Source: an uncultured Lachnospiraceae bacterium (GTDB lineage: Bacteria; Bacillota; Clostridia; Lachnospirales; Lachnospiraceae). From it: a stretch of 31,208 nucleotides of DNA. The notes under the pieces were generated by a model that searched no databases, had not been told where the DNA came from, and was given only the letters and a program-made list of their open reading frames with translations. Each line of letters begins with the position of its first letter. Positions within the stretch are counted from its first letter, which is position 1. The stretch spans positions 1-31,208 of the forward strand of contig CAJUED010000045.1 in the NCBI GenBank assembly GCA_910585075.1. The letters are read 5' to 3'. Of this stretch, positions 15,755-23,287 are shown in pieces. The position numbers and the translations under genes were made by a program.

Positions 15755-15795
15755 ATACGGGAAAGCCCGAAAAATGGGGCTTTCCTGTATTTTTT
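15755..15795 (+). terminator. Intrinsic terminator just inside the element's left end
   Basis: ATACGGGAAAGCCC (15755-15768) pairs with GGGCTTTCC plus TGTAT (15777-15790), followed by a T-run. It would stop tRNA-operon transcription before it runs into the element. It lies inside the element, so it arrived with it. Confidence 0.8.
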
Positions 15796-15796
15796 A

Positions 15797-15834
15797 CCGC
15801 CGTATCAAAAAGTACGTTTGGTACAAATCGTACC
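15797..15834. promoter_or_regulatory. Putative integrase arm-binding sites, left
   Basis: The stretch starts CCGCCGTAT and contains AAAGTACG and AAATCGTACC. The same three elements occur in inverted orientation near the right end (25721-25752). Matching inverted sites inside both ends are what integrase arm-type sites would look like. Confidence 0.5.
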
Positions 15835-15838
15835 TGCT

Positions 15839-17089
15839 TTATAATGCTAATGCTTTATCAATGGCAACTGCCTGTTCCTCTTTGGACTTCCTCTCGAAAT
15901 TATAGTACCTGTATGTGGTTGATATATCCTGATGACCAGCAAACCGTTGTACAGTTCTGTTGTTGATACCAGGATTGTCGAGCAAAGTACTAATACAGGT
16001 CTTTCGGCATTTATGAGGACTCTTTTTAACAGTATCCAGCCTTGCGCACAATTTTCGGAGCTTTCTTTCTGCCGCATGATAGCTTAAGCGATTGTCATAG
16101 TTGGGATTCCCACTCTGAAAAATCCACTCCGCATGATATCCATGTTCATCATTGTATTTCCTGACCTCATCCAAGATGTGCTGTGCTTCTCTGGTCAGAG
16201 GGATTTCACGACAACTGGTCATTGTCTTGGTCTTTTCTTTTACTCCCTCATTGGTGGCCTGCCTACATACGTACAGTTGATTCCCTTTGATGTCAGACCA
16301 TTTGAGACCACAGCATTCTCCCATTCGCAGACCTGTTTCAAATAAGAATAGAATCTGTAGCCCGGCACTGGTTGGTTGCTTTTTATACCGTTCCATATCC
16401 TCATGCACCATGATTTTTATCTGGCGGCGTTCATCATCTGTGAATACTTGTGAATCATCAGAGGCTAATGGTTTGGGCACAATCAGACTTTTGTTCAGCT
16501 TTTTCCGTGCTTTTGTCCAGAGGTTTTCAGGGATGATTGCAATGTCCTCATCAGCGGCAAATTCCATACATTGATTTACGATTGTAAACATCCTACTGAA
16601 CTTCTTCTTATCTGGTAGATGTTTTTTCATCAAGGATTCCGCCCACATTCTTAAATCGAAGGTGGTAATGCCTGCCACCTGCTTTTTCAGAAGGGCCTTG
16701 CTTAAGGGTTCATTAAGATAATAAGCTTGCCATGATTTTTGAAGGCGCAAGATGTTTTCGTGGTTGTTTGGCGTGGCCTTCCAGTTGAGCCATTTCTCAT
16801 AAAGCTGTTCAAAGGTTATACTTTTTGCATCATTGTCAATGTACCATTTGGATAGTGCATCCCAAAGGCTTTCTTCACTGCAACGGCGGATTTTTTTCTT
16901 TCCGCTAGCAGATGTGATATCATCAACCACCGTGAACCAGCCGCTCTTTTCTGTGTGGTAGATGGGGTAAGGATGCATTTTTTTGGCTTGTTGAATTCTC
17001 TTTTTCATATTTAAAATATTCAACGCCTCATCAATATTCATGGTATCACAAATAAGGTCACAGGTGAAGTCTTTTTCTATGTAATCCAT
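15839..17089 (-). CDS. Tyrosine integrase
   Basis: The 416-residue recombinase has an N-terminal segment resembling an AP2-like arm-binding domain (HTEKSGWFTVVDD), a SAM-like core-binding region (~residues 95-190), and the catalytic domain with the Arg of TGLRMGE, the HxxR box in PHKCRKT, the His of AGHQDIS and the Tyr of TTYRYYNF. It would integrate the element at tRNA-Gly and, with an excisionase, excise it. It sits next to attL and reads toward it, as is usual. The ATG at 17089 is preferred because AAGG ends 7 nt before it; two codons upstream is another ATG with no proper spacing. I see no excisionase that can be named with confidence. Confidence 0.95.
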   Translation of the reverse strand: MDYIEKDFTCDLICDTMNIDEALNILNMKKRIQQAKKMHPYPIYHTEKSGWFTVVDDITSASGKKKIRRCSEESLWDALSKWYIDNDAKSITFEQLYEKWLNWKATPNNHENILRLQKSWQAYYLNEPLSKALLKKQVAGITTFDLRMWAESLMKKHLPDKKKFSRMFTIVNQCMEFAADEDIAIIPENLWTKARKKLNKSLIVPKPLASDDSQVFTDDERRQIKIMVHEDMERYKKQPTSAGLQILFLFETGLRMGECCGLKWSDIKGNQLYVCRQATNEGVKEKTKTMTSCREIPLTREAQHILDEVRKYNDEHGYHAEWIFQSGNPNYDNRLSYHAAERKLRKLCARLDTVKKSPHKCRKTCISTLLDNPGINNRTVQRFAGHQDISTTYRYYNFERKSKEEQAVAIDKALAL

Positions 17090-17193
17090 AATCATACCTT
17101 AAAAAAGGTGTTCCGATGGTGGTTTTCTTAGTTTTCTTCTGCTTGTATTATATAAAAAATTTTAACGACCTTTTCTTTTCCTTTATTTTTTTG

Positions 17194-17589
17194 TTATATT
17201 GCTGCCTTTTTTAAATTATTAAGAAGTTTCCGGATAGGGACTATTTTCAATCCTGTCATTGAGGAATCACTGATTTCATAAGTAGATGTAGTTATAAAAA
17301 AGGTGTTTTTATCGCAATACGATAAATAAAAGCGAATTCCATATGAGCCTTTGTGAGAACTATGTGAAAGACATATGATGAGAGTGTCATATTGCTTTGA
17401 ATAGCCGACAATTGCATAGAAATCCTGTTGTGCCAGTATATCCAGCGTCTCTAAGGCCTGACGTTCAGCTAAGCCATATTTTTTATGGTTGGGTATATGC
17501 CTCTTGCTGGTAGTATTATTTTTATCCAGATTTTGACATACGCTAAAATATACATCCCAAACATTTCTAAATTTACTAATTTTGTACAT
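17194..17589 (-). CDS. Hypothetical protein of the element
   Basis: The 131-residue protein starts MYKISKFRNVWDVYF and has a central beta-rich part with YAIVGYSKQYDTLIICL and TFFITTSTYEIS. I recognise no family. It lies between Rep and integrase in the same direction, with a GAGGA ribosome-binding site and an 18-nt gap after Rep, so it is part of that operon. The position is one where excisionases or recombination directionality factors occur, but no helix-turn-helix is evident. Confidence 0.65.
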   Translation of the reverse strand: MYKISKFRNVWDVYFSVCQNLDKNNTTSKRHIPNHKKYGLAERQALETLDILAQQDFYAIVGYSKQYDTLIICLSHSSHKGSYGIRFYLSYCDKNTFFITTSTYEISDSSMTGLKIVPIRKLLNNLKKAAI

Positions 17590-17607
17590 TATAAATTCCT
17601 CACTTTC

Positions 17608-18606
17608 TTAAAATGGTATTTCGTTCTGTTCCGTTTCGGTAAGTTTAAAAAATTCTTCATCCCGGTTGAAATAATCCGCTACCGAATTATAGGTGATGAT
17701 ATCATTTTCCGACCGATACCATATGACGCTTGTAATTCTGGCAATAAAAGCGTTCCACGTATCGAAGTCATGTTCCTTTACGTTAGGGTACTGGGACTCC
17801 AAGGGCGTATTGGTTGTTATGTACACTTTGGTGTAACATGCCGCCTTATCGCTGTACCGTGCAGGGAGCTTTAGGGGATACCCGTCCAGGTAGTTGAGCA
17901 TATCCTGGATACGCAGTGAGGATGAAAATTCCTCAAACATGATAACATCTTCCATTATATATGTATCAAAAGGATGGACGTAGTCTGTGACGCGGAATAC
18001 ATTTTCGTATCCATACGTATCCATAACGTGTCTTGATTTCCCGGTACGGGTAGGGCCAAAGATGTATACGACCTCCAGCTTGCGGTAAGCATGACGGAAT
18101 TCCTCCTGCTTCAGCATCAGCCTGCAACGCTGTATGATTGTCAGGTCTGCCATAAATGCCGGACATTCTTCAAGAATCTCATAATCGGTATAGTCGTCCT
18201 TGATAAAGCCGTACAGCGTTTCCATAACTGGACTTGTAATCAGTTTTTCTTCCGGTAGAGTGCCGATTTCTTTCTGCTGTCCTTTTACTGGTGTGGTCCC
18301 CTTTTCGTTTGTAACCCATTTGCCCGTCTTAAATACATATGCGCGGTTCTGCACACATGTCCCACGGCAGCATTCCACGTCTGCTTTCTGAAAGAGGTTG
18401 GCCATGGTTTTCCATGATTTAGGGTTTTCGTATGCGGCAAATAAATGAATGTGCGGGGTATGTTCTTTGGCCCCTATTTCCAATGAAGCACAGGCATATC
18501 TTAGCCCTTTAAGGGAGCCGGCCTGCTTGAGCATTTTGTCCACATCAAACCCTTTGTCCTCCGGATTGTTCATTGTTATCAAAAATTTTCGTGACTGTTT
18601 TGCCAT
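17608..18606 (-). CDS. rep: CRESS-type Rep: HUH endonuclease plus SF3 helicase
   Basis: The 332-residue protein has the Rep motifs of circular single-stranded DNA viruses in order: motif I FLITMNNP (8-15), HUH motif II HTPHIHLF with His52 and His54, motif III YVFK with nicking Tyr90 and Lys93, then the SF3 helicase with Walker A GPTRTGKS (184-191), Walker B VIMFEEF (221-227) and motif C VYITTN (261-266). The endonuclease would nick an origin, stay covalently bound to the 5' end and start rolling-circle synthesis. In this setting it could also act as relaxase for transfer. AGGAGG precedes the ATG. The upstream 300 bases hold a stem-loop and iteron-like repeats. Length and order match plasmid and integrated relatives of CRESS Reps in Firmicutes. 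Confidence 0.92.
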   Translation of the reverse strand: MAKQSRKFLITMNNPEDKGFDVDKMLKQAGSLKGLRYACASLEIGAKEHTPHIHLFAAYENPKSWKTMANLFQKADVECCRGTCVQNRAYVFKTGKWVTNEKGTTPVKGQQKEIGTLPEEKLITSPVMETLYGFIKDDYTDYEILEECPAFMADLTIIQRCRLMLKQEEFRHAYRKLEVVYIFGPTRTGKSRHVMDTYGYENVFRVTDYVHPFDTYIMEDVIMFEEFSSSLRIQDMLNYLDGYPLKLPARYSDKAACYTKVYITTNTPLESQYPNVKEHDFDTWNAFIARITSVIWYRSENDIITYNSVADYFNRDEEFFKLTETEQNEIPF

Positions 18607-18903
18607 CTTTTTATCCTCCTGTAAGAAATTTATGAAGAACTTTTAACAGGCCCGTTTTATCGTTCTTATGTCTTTTAGTATACTTTGCTGAGAACTATCT
18701 GATAACCTCTCGATAAGCGTATATTCCCGCTTTTAAGGCGTGTCCATACAATTCATACAGCCTGTGTATTCGGCCGGAAACCCTTATTTTTCAAGGCTTT
18801 GAGCTTCATACATACAACACGGGCAATGATAGGCCGTGTTGCCCCGCCTCCGGCGGGGAGCGGGAGCCTCCGGGCTGGCTCCTGCCTCCGGCCCGCCAGC
18901 CTG
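18607..18903. other. Gene-free region upstream of rep
   Basis: This 297-base gap between the FtsK-like and Rep genes holds the rep ribosome-binding site, AT-rich promoter-like sequence at about 18650-18730, and the stem-loop and GCCTCCGG repeats annotated separately. The 18842-18898 part is very GC-rich, in sharp contrast with its surroundings. A frame open through it (18753-18953, -) looks like chance. Confidence 0.6.
18816..18891. other. Candidate rolling-circle origin: stem-loop plus iterons
   Basis: AACACGG (18816-18822) pairs with CCGTGTT (18834-18840) around an 11-nt loop reading CCTATCATTGC on the Rep-coding strand. Three copies of GCCTCCGG follow at 18846, 18866 and 18884, spaced 20 and 18 bp, about two helical turns. 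A hairpin presenting the nick site beside tandem Rep-binding repeats is the standard CRESS origin design. The loop does not match the common TAATATTAC nonanucleotide, so the nick position is open. Confidence 0.6.
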
Positions 18904-19635
18904 TCAGCCCCCGTTTCCGGTATGGCCGACAGCACTTCGTATAGTGCGTTCAAGCTTGTCAGGGTCTCGTACAGTCGGTACGATAATATTTCTGAATTGG
19001 TTGCCCAGAACTAATGAACCGCGCCCGCGCTCTTTGTTGCGGACAATAGTGTCCTTATATTCGGAAAACATCATTTCGACAGATTCCTTTGAAAGCGCCC
19101 CCATGCCCATGACCACTGAAAAGTTATCTCTTGACGAACCGAAGTAAGATGCATCTAATCTTTGCTGGCTGACTATCACATGGATATTGAAGGAGCGTCC
19201 CAGCATAAGCAGGGTCGCAAGATTCTGCTTGGCACGGTCGGCCTGCTTTTTATCCAAGTTGTTAAGAAAGCTGGCCCATTCATCAAATATCAGGCAGAAG
19301 AAAGGATATCCGTTCTGTCTGTCATTTTGTCTGCTCCTTAGTTGCTGTATTGCGTATTCAAGCCCATCCATGCACTTGTCAAAGCGGTAGAAGCCGTCAA
19401 GTCCGTCAAGAAAAGAGAAATCATTGTCACTTTTGTAATCACAAATAGCCAGCTCTGCATCAGGGATGTATTTTGCAATTCTTCCTAATATAAGCTTGAG
19501 GGCATATGTTTTGCCTGAACCTGTGCTTCCAAAGATAACCATATGCGGGTGCCTGCTGTACTCCCATTTTAAATAGTTCGTGATACCGGATGAGAATAAA
19601 TCCTCATCCGGCACCAAATCAATCCAAGTTTTCAT
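18904..19635 (-). CDS. Short FtsK/SpoIIIE-type ATPase (TcpA-like coupling protein)
   Basis: The 243-residue protein has Walker A FGSTGSGKT, a sensor-like ICDYKSDNDF, Walker B CLIFDEWAS and the FtsK-family GRSFNIHVIVSQQ segment. It is about half the size of TcpA or ConQ and lacks membrane helices and the FtsK gamma domain; a membrane protein is encoded directly upstream and may supply the anchor. It could bring Rep-bound DNA to a helper's secretion channel. The ATG at 19635 follows GAGGA by 9 nt and starts 2 nt after the stop of the upstream gene; a TTG at 19641 is less likely. Confidence 0.87.
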   Translation of the reverse strand: MKTWIDLVPDEDLFSSGITNYLKWEYSRHPHMVIFGSTGSGKTYALKLILGRIAKYIPDAELAICDYKSDNDFSFLDGLDGFYRFDKCMDGLEYAIQQLRSRQNDRQNGYPFFCLIFDEWASFLNNLDKKQADRAKQNLATLLMLGRSFNIHVIVSQQRLDASYFGSSRDNFSVVMGMGALSKESVEMMFSEYKDTIVRNKERGRGSLVLGNQFRNIIVPTVRDPDKLERTIRSAVGHTGNGG

Positions 19636-19637
19636 TC

Positions 19638-20432
19638 TCAAAAATCCTCATCATCCAAGTTGTTATTATTAAATTTGTGCTTTTCCAGATGTTTTACATA
19701 TTTATATTTATGTTGGTTGTCAACAATCATCAATTCAAAGCTATAACAGCCGGGATGATATTTGTCTTCATCAACACATAAAACGCGAACAACACAAATG
19801 CCATTGAATTTCGTTAAATAATTGTTAAAATGGGTTTGCAGATGCTGTGCAATTGTTAGGTTCAAAGTTTTGCGTATGTCTTTTGTATCAACTGTTACTG
19901 TGGCCTGATGTCGGCAAATATAGTAAAAGATAGTAAAGCCATTTTTGGATTGGATGATTTGCCTTTCAGTCGGAAAAATATCTTTGATAGAAGATGGACA
20001 TACGATATTAAATTGAACATAATTCTTTTTTAAGGTGTCGTAAAGAATTTCAGAGATTATATCCGTTGTGTAAACTTGTTCCAGCGGTGAATAATTCTCA
20101 ATATATTTCTTCAGTTTTTTCTGAATATATGTTATAAGTAATTGAAAAGCAGATAAAATTCGTTCTTCTAAATGGTATTGGATGGACCACTTGAACATAT
20201 ATCTGGGCAACAAGACCATAAAATACATGAATGCGCATATAAAAACCCAAAAGCTTGTCCAAAGAAGATATAAAACGCATTTGATGTAGAGTAAAATTAT
20301 CGCAGCATTAAATAATTTTTTATACCTTTTTTCATTACGGTATATAATTGCCGCCGCTAACTCAATGTCCGACATAATCCCATGAAAGGTATTGTGGATA
20401 AATTTATAAATGATAGAAAAAATTTTTTTCAT
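19638..20432 (-). CDS. Membrane protein of the element, unknown
   Basis: The 264-residue protein has a hydrophobic hairpin at about residues 41-77 (FNAAIILLYIKCVLYLLWTS then FWVFICAFMYFMVLL), followed by a soluble domain with IVCPSSIKDIFPTERQI and an acidic end. I recognise no family. Its stop lies 2 nt before the start of the FtsK-like gene, so the two are translated together and may form a membrane-anchored ATPase. AAGGAG precedes the ATG. Confidence 0.75.
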   Translation of the reverse strand: MKKIFSIIYKFIHNTFHGIMSDIELAAAIIYRNEKRYKKLFNAAIILLYIKCVLYLLWTSFWVFICAFMYFMVLLPRYMFKWSIQYHLEERILSAFQLLITYIQKKLKKYIENYSPLEQVYTTDIISEILYDTLKKNYVQFNIVCPSSIKDIFPTERQIIQSKNGFTIFYYICRHQATVTVDTKDIRKTLNLTIAQHLQTHFNNYLTKFNGICVVRVLCVDEDKYHPGCYSFELMIVDNQHKYKYVKHLEKHKFNNNNLDDEDF

Positions 20433-20481
20433 GTTATTTCTCCTTTTATAATGGGGCGGGAATTTCTCCCGCCCGGGAATT

Positions 20482-20820
20482 TTACTGCTTCACAATGGAA
20501 ACATCTGATGCTGTGACTGACAGAGCATAATCGCCGCGGTCAGTCCGATAGAACTTTCCAGCCGCATTGTCGAATGAAACGAATATGCGACTCTTGGCAT
20601 TCTCCAATTGCTCTTTAGAAATTGCCGGGGAGTTCCCTGGGATTTTAACGGGAAATTTTTCAAAATTACGGTCTTCGACAACAGTGTATTTGTAGCCGAG
20701 CCGGGTATCTGTCTTTTTCCCGTCTTTGTAATCGTAGTAAGGTTGCACTTCTAAAAGAATTAAATGAGCATCTTTTGCGATTACAGACAATGGAATTTGC
20801 AATTTTGTGATATCTAACAT
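20482..20820 (-). CDS. Small beta-rich protein of the element
   Basis: The 112-residue protein starts MLDITKLQIPLSVIAKDAHL and has strands around RLGYKYTVVEDRNFEKFPVKI and YALSVTASDVSIVKQ. The pattern is loosely like DUF961 proteins (Orf22/23 of Tn916-type elements), which also lie upstream of the coupling-protein gene, but the resemblance is weak. A single-strand DNA-binding or transfer role would be a guess. GGAGG precedes the ATG. Confidence 0.7.
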   Translation of the reverse strand: MLDITKLQIPLSVIAKDAHLILLEVQPYYDYKDGKKTDTRLGYKYTVVEDRNFEKFPVKIPGNSPAISKEQLENAKSRIFVSFDNAAGKFYRTDRGDYALSVTASDVSIVKQ

Positions 20821-20911
20821 GGTTCTTTCCTCCTTTCTTGAGTCTAGTATCTCATAAAGCCTTAATAAGCACTGCCCTTAAAAGTGAGTGTAAATACGCT
20901 TAAAATGCGTG

Positions 20912-21247
20912 TTATGCTTGTTTCCAAGAATCCGCGATTTCTTTAATGATATGTAATAAATACGGAAGTTTATCTTTTGGAATATCTTCTATCATCATGG
21001 CAATTTTGGTATCAGAGGGTTGACGGATTCCGGTATAAATATAATAGAGGTCAGTATCATATAACTCGACTAAATCCAGAGCGTAGTCAATCGGAAATGT
21101 GGTCACGCCGCGTTCGTATTTGCCATAAGTATCAGCCTTTTCTATGTTCAGTTTTTCTGCAAGAGATTCCTGTGAATCCCCATGCTTTTTTCGTAATTCT
21201 CTTAATCGCTTTCCTATTGCTTTGTTTGATGAATCGTATTTCTTCAT
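20912..21247 (-). CDS. XRE-family regulator of the element
   Basis: The 111-residue protein has an N-terminal helix-turn-helix: IGKRLRELRKKHGDSQESLA, then YGKYERG as the recognition end, and a C-terminal helical dimerisation part. It is first in the leftward operon leading to the FtsK-like and Rep genes and divergent from the 21449 gene. It would keep the mobility operon off. Two direct repeats at 21358-21390 in the divergent region are candidate binding sites. GAGGA precedes the ATG by 9 nt. Confidence 0.9.
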   Translation of the reverse strand: MKKYDSSNKAIGKRLRELRKKHGDSQESLAEKLNIEKADTYGKYERGVTTFPIDYALDLVELYDTDLYYIYTGIRQPSDTKIAMMIEDIPKDKLPYLLHIIKEIADSWKQA

Positions 21248-21267
21248 GAATGTAAGTCCTCGCTTTC

Positions 21268-21390
21268 TTTTGGACTTACTTCCGGCGCCTTCGGTAAGTT
21301 TGTTTTTTATTTAATTATACCAGTTCCTCATGTTGAGCAATTGTTGTACAATAAGAAGGAGCAGTATAAAAAGAAATAGGAGCAGTATAA
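21268..21390. promoter_or_regulatory. Divergent control region of the XRE gene
   Basis: It contains a hairpin ACTTAC...GTAAGT (about 21275-21300), ATTGT-TGT-ACAAT (21340-21352), and two direct copies of GGAGCAGTATAA at 21358 and 21379, 21 bp (two turns) apart. The repeats would put two repressor dimers on one DNA face. Confidence 0.5.
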
Positions 21391-21448
21391 GAAAAGATGG
21401 GGATATTGCTAAATTTGTAACTCAAAAATGGGAAAAGGTATGATTTTT

Positions 21449-22192
21449 ATGAAAAAATTGGATAAGATTATTACAATAACAATTACGGACAATCAAGTGG
21501 ATACAATCAAAAAATTCTGCAAAAGATTCAATGCCATGCGCTATATAGCGGGAACATATAAAAAGAAGCAGATATTACAAACAGAACTTGATAGAGATAT
21601 TACACCACGTGAAAAAAAAGAAATTAATGCTAAAATGGAAGAAGCACAGGATATAAATGCAAGCATACTTATTCGCTATATGCTTGTTTGCGGCTGTATG
21701 CGTTGGAAGAATAATCCACAGGAATATATGAAAAAGATATATAAAATAAAAAAAGATATGTATAAAGAAATATCTAAAGAAAATCATATTGAGCTTTTAA
21801 AAGAATCCGGTAACAGACAACATGTAAAGATTCCTCAAAAACTTGATAATGAGTTAGAAAAAATGCAGGCATCACTGGAAAAGCCACTAAGCGAAACACT
21901 TTTACATAAAACGAATATTTCCTTAATTACAGTGACACAACTTGGAATAAAGGAACAAGTGAAAAAACTCACTATGATAGAACTGGCTAATATAATTGTA
22001 AGGATAGAGTTAAAAGAATTAAGGCTTTCTTGGAAAACTTTGAATAATAAAGAAAAACGGGATAAAAAGATGCATATGTCTTTTTTCTTTCCAAATTATA
22101 TATTACTGTGCAATCTATTAGAATCATGCGGCCTGAAAAGAAAAGAGATTTATTATTTTGCCGTTTTTAGTTTATTCAAAACAAGTGAATAA
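21449..22192 (+). CDS. Hypothetical basic helical protein of the element
   Basis: The ~247-residue protein is lysine-rich and almost all helical; it starts MKKLDKIITITITDNQVDTI and contains RYMLVCGCMRWKNNPQEYM and MSFFFPNYILLCNLLESCGL. I recognise no family. It is the only rightward gene in the left half of the element, divergent from the XRE regulator. The ATG at 21449 follows AAAGG; an ATG at 21428 has no ribosome-binding site. The high charge suggests nucleic-acid contact, without proof. Confidence 0.65.
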   Translation: MKKLDKIITITITDNQVDTIKKFCKRFNAMRYIAGTYKKKQILQTELDRDITPREKKEINAKMEEAQDINASILIRYMLVCGCMRWKNNPQEYMKKIYKIKKDMYKEISKENHIELLKESGNRQHVKIPQKLDNELEKMQASLEKPLSETLLHKTNISLITVTQLGIKEQVKKLTMIELANIIVRIELKELRLSWKTLNNKEKRDKKMHMSFFFPNYILLCNLLESCGLKRKEIYYFAVFSLFKTSE

Positions 22193-22350
22193 AATGAATT
22201 AATATATCTCGTTTTGTTATGATTATGGTTATTGAAAATGTTCAAAAGCGGAGATGACTATAAAGAGTAGAAACAGAATTTAATCAGCTAAATCGGTATA
22301 TATCGGCCTTTTTCTGAAAGACGAAAAAGGCGTAAAATGGCATTTCCGAA

Positions 22351-22375
22351 TTTGCAAAAAATTATTTTTTGCAAA
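22351..22375. repeat. 11-bp perfect hairpin
   Basis: TTTGCAAAAAA pairs with TTTTTTGCAAA around TTA. It may terminate the 21449 gene, but it lies 160 nt after its stop and next to other palindromes. Confidence 0.6.
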
Positions 22376-22464
22376 TAGGGTTTATTCAGAATATTAGTAT
22401 CGGCTCCACGGAAAATATCAACGCAAATGCTCATTTTACAAGGTAGATAAAATCCCCCCTAAAT

Positions 22465-22477
22465 CCCCCGTAGGGGG
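22465..22477. repeat. C5-GTA-G5 hairpin, possible transfer or nick site
   Basis: CCCCC-GTA-GGGGG is preceded by a second C6 block (22454-22459) separated by TAAAT. C-rich/G-rich hairpins of this kind occur in the transfer origins of Tn916/ICEBs1-type elements, but the sequence is not the same, so assignment is speculative. Confidence 0.35.
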
Positions 22478-22635
22478 ACTTAAATAATCACTTGTAATAA
22501 ATTAAAGCTTTCATATATAAATTTTCTTAATGTAACAACCATTTTTATTAAAAATACACTTTCAAAATAACATCTATATACTATATTTAAATAATCAAAA
22601 TATCAGTTATACATTTAATCCGAAAATTTTCGGTA

Positions 22636-22807
22636 CCGGTCGCTGAAATCCTGACCCAAGGTAAGGTTGTTTTCACCCAAAACACGCTCTCTACGGTAGT
22701 CTGCCTAGTCCCTATCAGTGTTCTTATTCCCCATGGGGCCCGTCAGGATTTCCGAGTCGCTCTTTATTGATATATTAACAAGGAAAAAATGGCATAATGC
22801 CGACCGG
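22636..22807. ncRNA. Candidate structured RNA or replication structure
   Basis: GAAATCCTGAC (22645-22655) pairs perfectly with GTCAGGATTTC (22742-22752), and an outer CCGGTCG (22636-22642) matches CGACCGG (22801-22807). Inside are CTACGGTAG and CCCCATGGGG (22729-22738). The block is GC-richer than its AT-rich surroundings and holds no gene. I cannot match it to a known RNA or origin family, and the strand is not known. Confidence 0.4.
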
Positions 22808-22821
22808 AACATTTATTAGCA

Positions 22822-22855
22822 AAAAGGTACTGCCCTACTACAAGCAGTACCTTTT
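22822..22855. terminator. Bidirectional terminator
   Basis: AAAAGGTACTGC (22822-22833) pairs perfectly with GCAGTACCTTTT (22844-22855) around 10 nt. A-tract before and T-tract after make it bidirectional; it would end the leftward RHH gene. Confidence 0.85.
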
Positions 22856-22913
22856 AAAGGTAAGCATAAGCCTACCAACAACAAGTTCACTATAAGTTAT
22901 TTTCAGATTTTTG

Positions 22914-23141
22914 TCAATCAACAATCCCTGTTTCTTTTTGTATAAGTCTACAAATCATATCGTTTACGGAATTATATTTACCGCTATCCTGAACATATTT
23001 TTGCATTTGTTCTTTCCAACCTTTTGGAACCCTAAGACGAATATTATCAACATTGTTTTTGTCATAAACCTGACTTGCTTTAATTTTACTTTTATAAATT
23101 CCTGAGTTGTTTTTCAAGTTTATATCTGCTTTCTTTGGCAT
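22914..23141 (-). CDS. Ribbon-helix-helix regulator
   Basis: The 75-residue protein has a basic N-terminus and a C-terminal ribbon-helix-helix: the strand NIRLRVPKGW (32-41), helix EQMQKYVQDSG, and helix SVNDMICRLIQKE. This is the Arc/MetJ/CopG-type fold, which binds palindromic operators as dimers. AGGAGG lies 10 nt before the ATG at 23141; an upstream in-frame ATG at 23171 lies before that site and is rejected. It is divergent from the SprT-like gene, and a 10-bp palindrome ATGGTACCAT stands in front of both genes, so it probably represses itself and the protease. Confidence 0.82.
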   Translation of the reverse strand: MPKKADINLKNNSGIYKSKIKASQVYDKNNVDNIRLRVPKGWKEQMQKYVQDSGKYNSVNDMICRLIQKETGIVD

Positions 23142-23176
23142 ATATCTGATACCTCCTAGTGGAAAAGTCATATTTT

Positions 23177-23186
23177 ATGGTACCAT
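23177..23186. promoter_or_regulatory. Operator ATGGTACCAT, RHH side
   Basis: A perfect 10-bp palindrome 36 bases before the RHH start codon, next to a TAAAAT -10-like box on the minus strand. An identical copy lies at 23299-23308. Confidence 0.65.
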
Positions 23187-23287
23187 GCAAAAGTCAGAAA
23201 ATCAATATTTCCGTGATATTCATCAAAAAACGTTAGGATTTTAATGACAAAAAAATAGATTTTATTGTTTGAACTTGCAAATAATAC

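Larger units (their letters stand above)
22193..22913. other. 720-bp gene-free region rich in palindromes
   Basis: No credible gene is present. In order it holds GCCTTTTTC/GAAAAAGGC (22306-22331), TTTGCAAAAAA/TTTTTTGCAAA (22351-22375), CCCCC-GTA-GGGGG (22465-22477), the palindrome CCGAAAATTTTCGG (22620-22633), the long structured block 22636-22807, and a terminator (22822-22855). The density and order suggest an origin of transfer, a single-strand origin or a structured RNA. Confidence 0.6.

Noticed and set aside
18753..18953. Minus-strand reading frame through the GC-rich iteron region
   Set aside because: Low-complexity Pro/Arg/Gly translation of the GCCTCCGG repeats, overlapping the end of the ATPase gene; better explained as an origin.
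22390..22399. AATATTAGTA, similar to the geminivirus/circovirus nonanucleotide
   Set aside because: Not in a hairpin loop and far from rep; AT-rich DNA gives such words by chance.
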